This document shows, one piece after another, positions 41,968 through 42,536 of a stretch of 42,536 bases of DNA (within the stretch, counting starts at the first letter, position 1; each line of letters begins with the position of its first letter). This stretch comes from JBBDMW01 sp040878005 (GTDB lineage: Bacteria > Chloroflexota > Dehalococcoidia > Lucifugimonadales > Lucifugimonadaceae): the NCBI GenBank assembly GCA_040878005.1, contig JBBDMW010000004.1, forward strand, positions 1 to 42,536, given 5' to 3'. Under the pieces are notes generated by a model, which did not search any database, had not been told where the DNA came from, and was given only the letters and a program-made list of their open reading frames with translations. The position numbers and the translations under genes are program-made.

Positions 41968-42429
41968 ATGAACGATCAAATCGTGATCCGGGACCTGCAG
42001 GAGACGGATGCCGACGGAGTGCGCGCCCTGGATGAGCAGATCCTCGGTAGGGACAGGTCAGCCTCCTGGAACGAGTACGTGGAGCGGTTCCTGAGAATGT
42101 CCCGCATGCACACCATGACCATCCCGTCATGGGGCTCCCAGGTGGCCGAGATCGATGGGAAGGTCGCCGGGTTCATCCTTGGGGAGCGGCAGACCATTGG
42201 ATACGGCATGCCCATTGGTGTACGTATCGTGGCGTTGGCAGTGCACCCTGATTATCGGCGACGGGGCATTGGCAGGAAGCTGGTGGATGCGCTCAAGGCC
42301 CACTGCCGTGAGCATGGGGTAACCCAGGTTTACTCGGTGTTGCAGGCGGAGGACGAGCGTGATGCCCGGTTCCTGGCTGCGTGCGGATTTGACCAGGCCC
42401 CCGTGCGTGTGCTGGCCTGCAAGCTGTAG
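41968..42429 (+). CDS. GNAT family N-acetyltransferase (RimI-like)
   Basis: 153 aa. Motif A reads L-A-V-H-P-D-Y-R-R-R-G-I-G-R-K-L-V, followed by an E-D-E-R-D-A-R-F-L-A-A-C-G-F segment as in RimI-like N-acetyltransferases. The acceptor may be a protein N terminus or a small amine. Ribosome site GAAGGAGGA 5-8 bases before the ATG. Terminated by a hairpin at 42452-42491. Confidence 0.9.
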   Translation: MNDQIVIRDLQETDADGVRALDEQILGRDRSASWNEYVERFLRMSRMHTMTIPSWGSQVAEIDGKVAGFILGERQTIGYGMPIGVRIVALAVHPDYRRRGIGRKLVDALKAHCREHGVTQVYSVLQAEDERDARFLAACGFDQAPVRVLACKL

Positions 42430-42451
42430 GCCAGCTGCCAGATTCTGAAAT

Positions 42452-42491
42452 AAGAACAGCCGCCGCCCATATATGGACGGCGGCTGTTCTT
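42452..42491 (+). terminator. terminator hairpin after the GNAT gene
   Basis: A 14-bp stem, AAGAACAGCCGCCG with its reverse complement, around a loop that contains CCATATATGG. The run TTCTT ends the 3' arm. Symmetrical, so it may work in both directions. Confidence 0.8.
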
Positions 42492-42536
42492 GCGCAAGAG
42501 ATTATGCTCAGGCGCGCCGCTGGCCGGAGCTCCAGC

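Overview
The window looks like a chromosomal stretch of a free-living bacterium with fairly high GC. The gene content suggests Chloroflexota, perhaps the SAR202/Dehalococcoidia side. It holds many small catabolic enzymes on alternating strands (a ThDP enzyme, an amidase, a hydroxyacid dehydrogenase, DapA-fold aldolases, an amidohydrolase, a deazaflavin-type split barrel), PT-rich surface proteins, an archaeal-type methionine aminopeptidase and many ABC transporters. The lineage is inferred from gene content only; no rRNA or ribosomal protein gene is present.

Layout. 1-334: dispersed repeat units. 335-8265: ThDP decarboxylase/lyase-like enzyme, GYD protein, amidase, Cys-rich copper-binding four-helix bundle protein, then a minus-strand pair (an unrecognised 465-aa protein and a D-2-hydroxyacid dehydrogenase) and a small membrane-anchored protein. 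8290-10422: an ABC exporter and a tRNA-Glu/tRNA-Gln pair, all on minus. 10730-18517: a more AT-rich island. 18598-28769: type II methionine aminopeptidase, tRNA remnants, VTT/DedA membrane protein, two DapA-fold proteins, a large fn3 and PT-rich surface protein, DCC thiol-disulfide protein, DUF4097-like protein, split-barrel protein, DEDD exonuclease-like protein, tRNA-Leu, a GNAT and a small Cys protein. 29399-37083: orphan NarL-type response regulator, NYN nuclease-like protein, beta-propeller, amidohydrolase, and a four-gene ABC-2 system. 37084-37574: more repeat units. 37575-42536: a 1221-aa fused double ABC exporter, an RRM protein with flanking terminators, and a GNAT.

The most interesting system is the 10.7-17.9 kb island. 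A TetR regulator with a 21-bp perfect palindromic operator diverges from a Dpp-like substrate-binding lipoprotein and two permeases. These lead into a gene that looks broken by an in-frame TGA (15629-15631). The reading frame continues across the TGA and reads S-S-S-D-U-G-Q-C-T-S-W, the active-site motif of UGSC-family selenoproteins. The true gene is therefore read as 15347-17029, a 560-aa selenoprotein with Sec95, fused to a long C-terminal domain. It is followed by a glutaredoxin-like CGSC protein, a NifU-like CPEC protein and, about 50 bases later, a tRNA-Sec (selC, anticodon UCA) with a few stem mismatches. No selA, selB, selD or ABC ATPase gene is in the window. A degraded IS481-type transposase closes the island. 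A 39-bp copy of the anticodon-loop-to-3'-end part of tRNA-Glu lies at 19506-19544, beyond the methionine aminopeptidase gene. The proposed job, import of a small compound followed by selenium/thiol redox chemistry, is inference.
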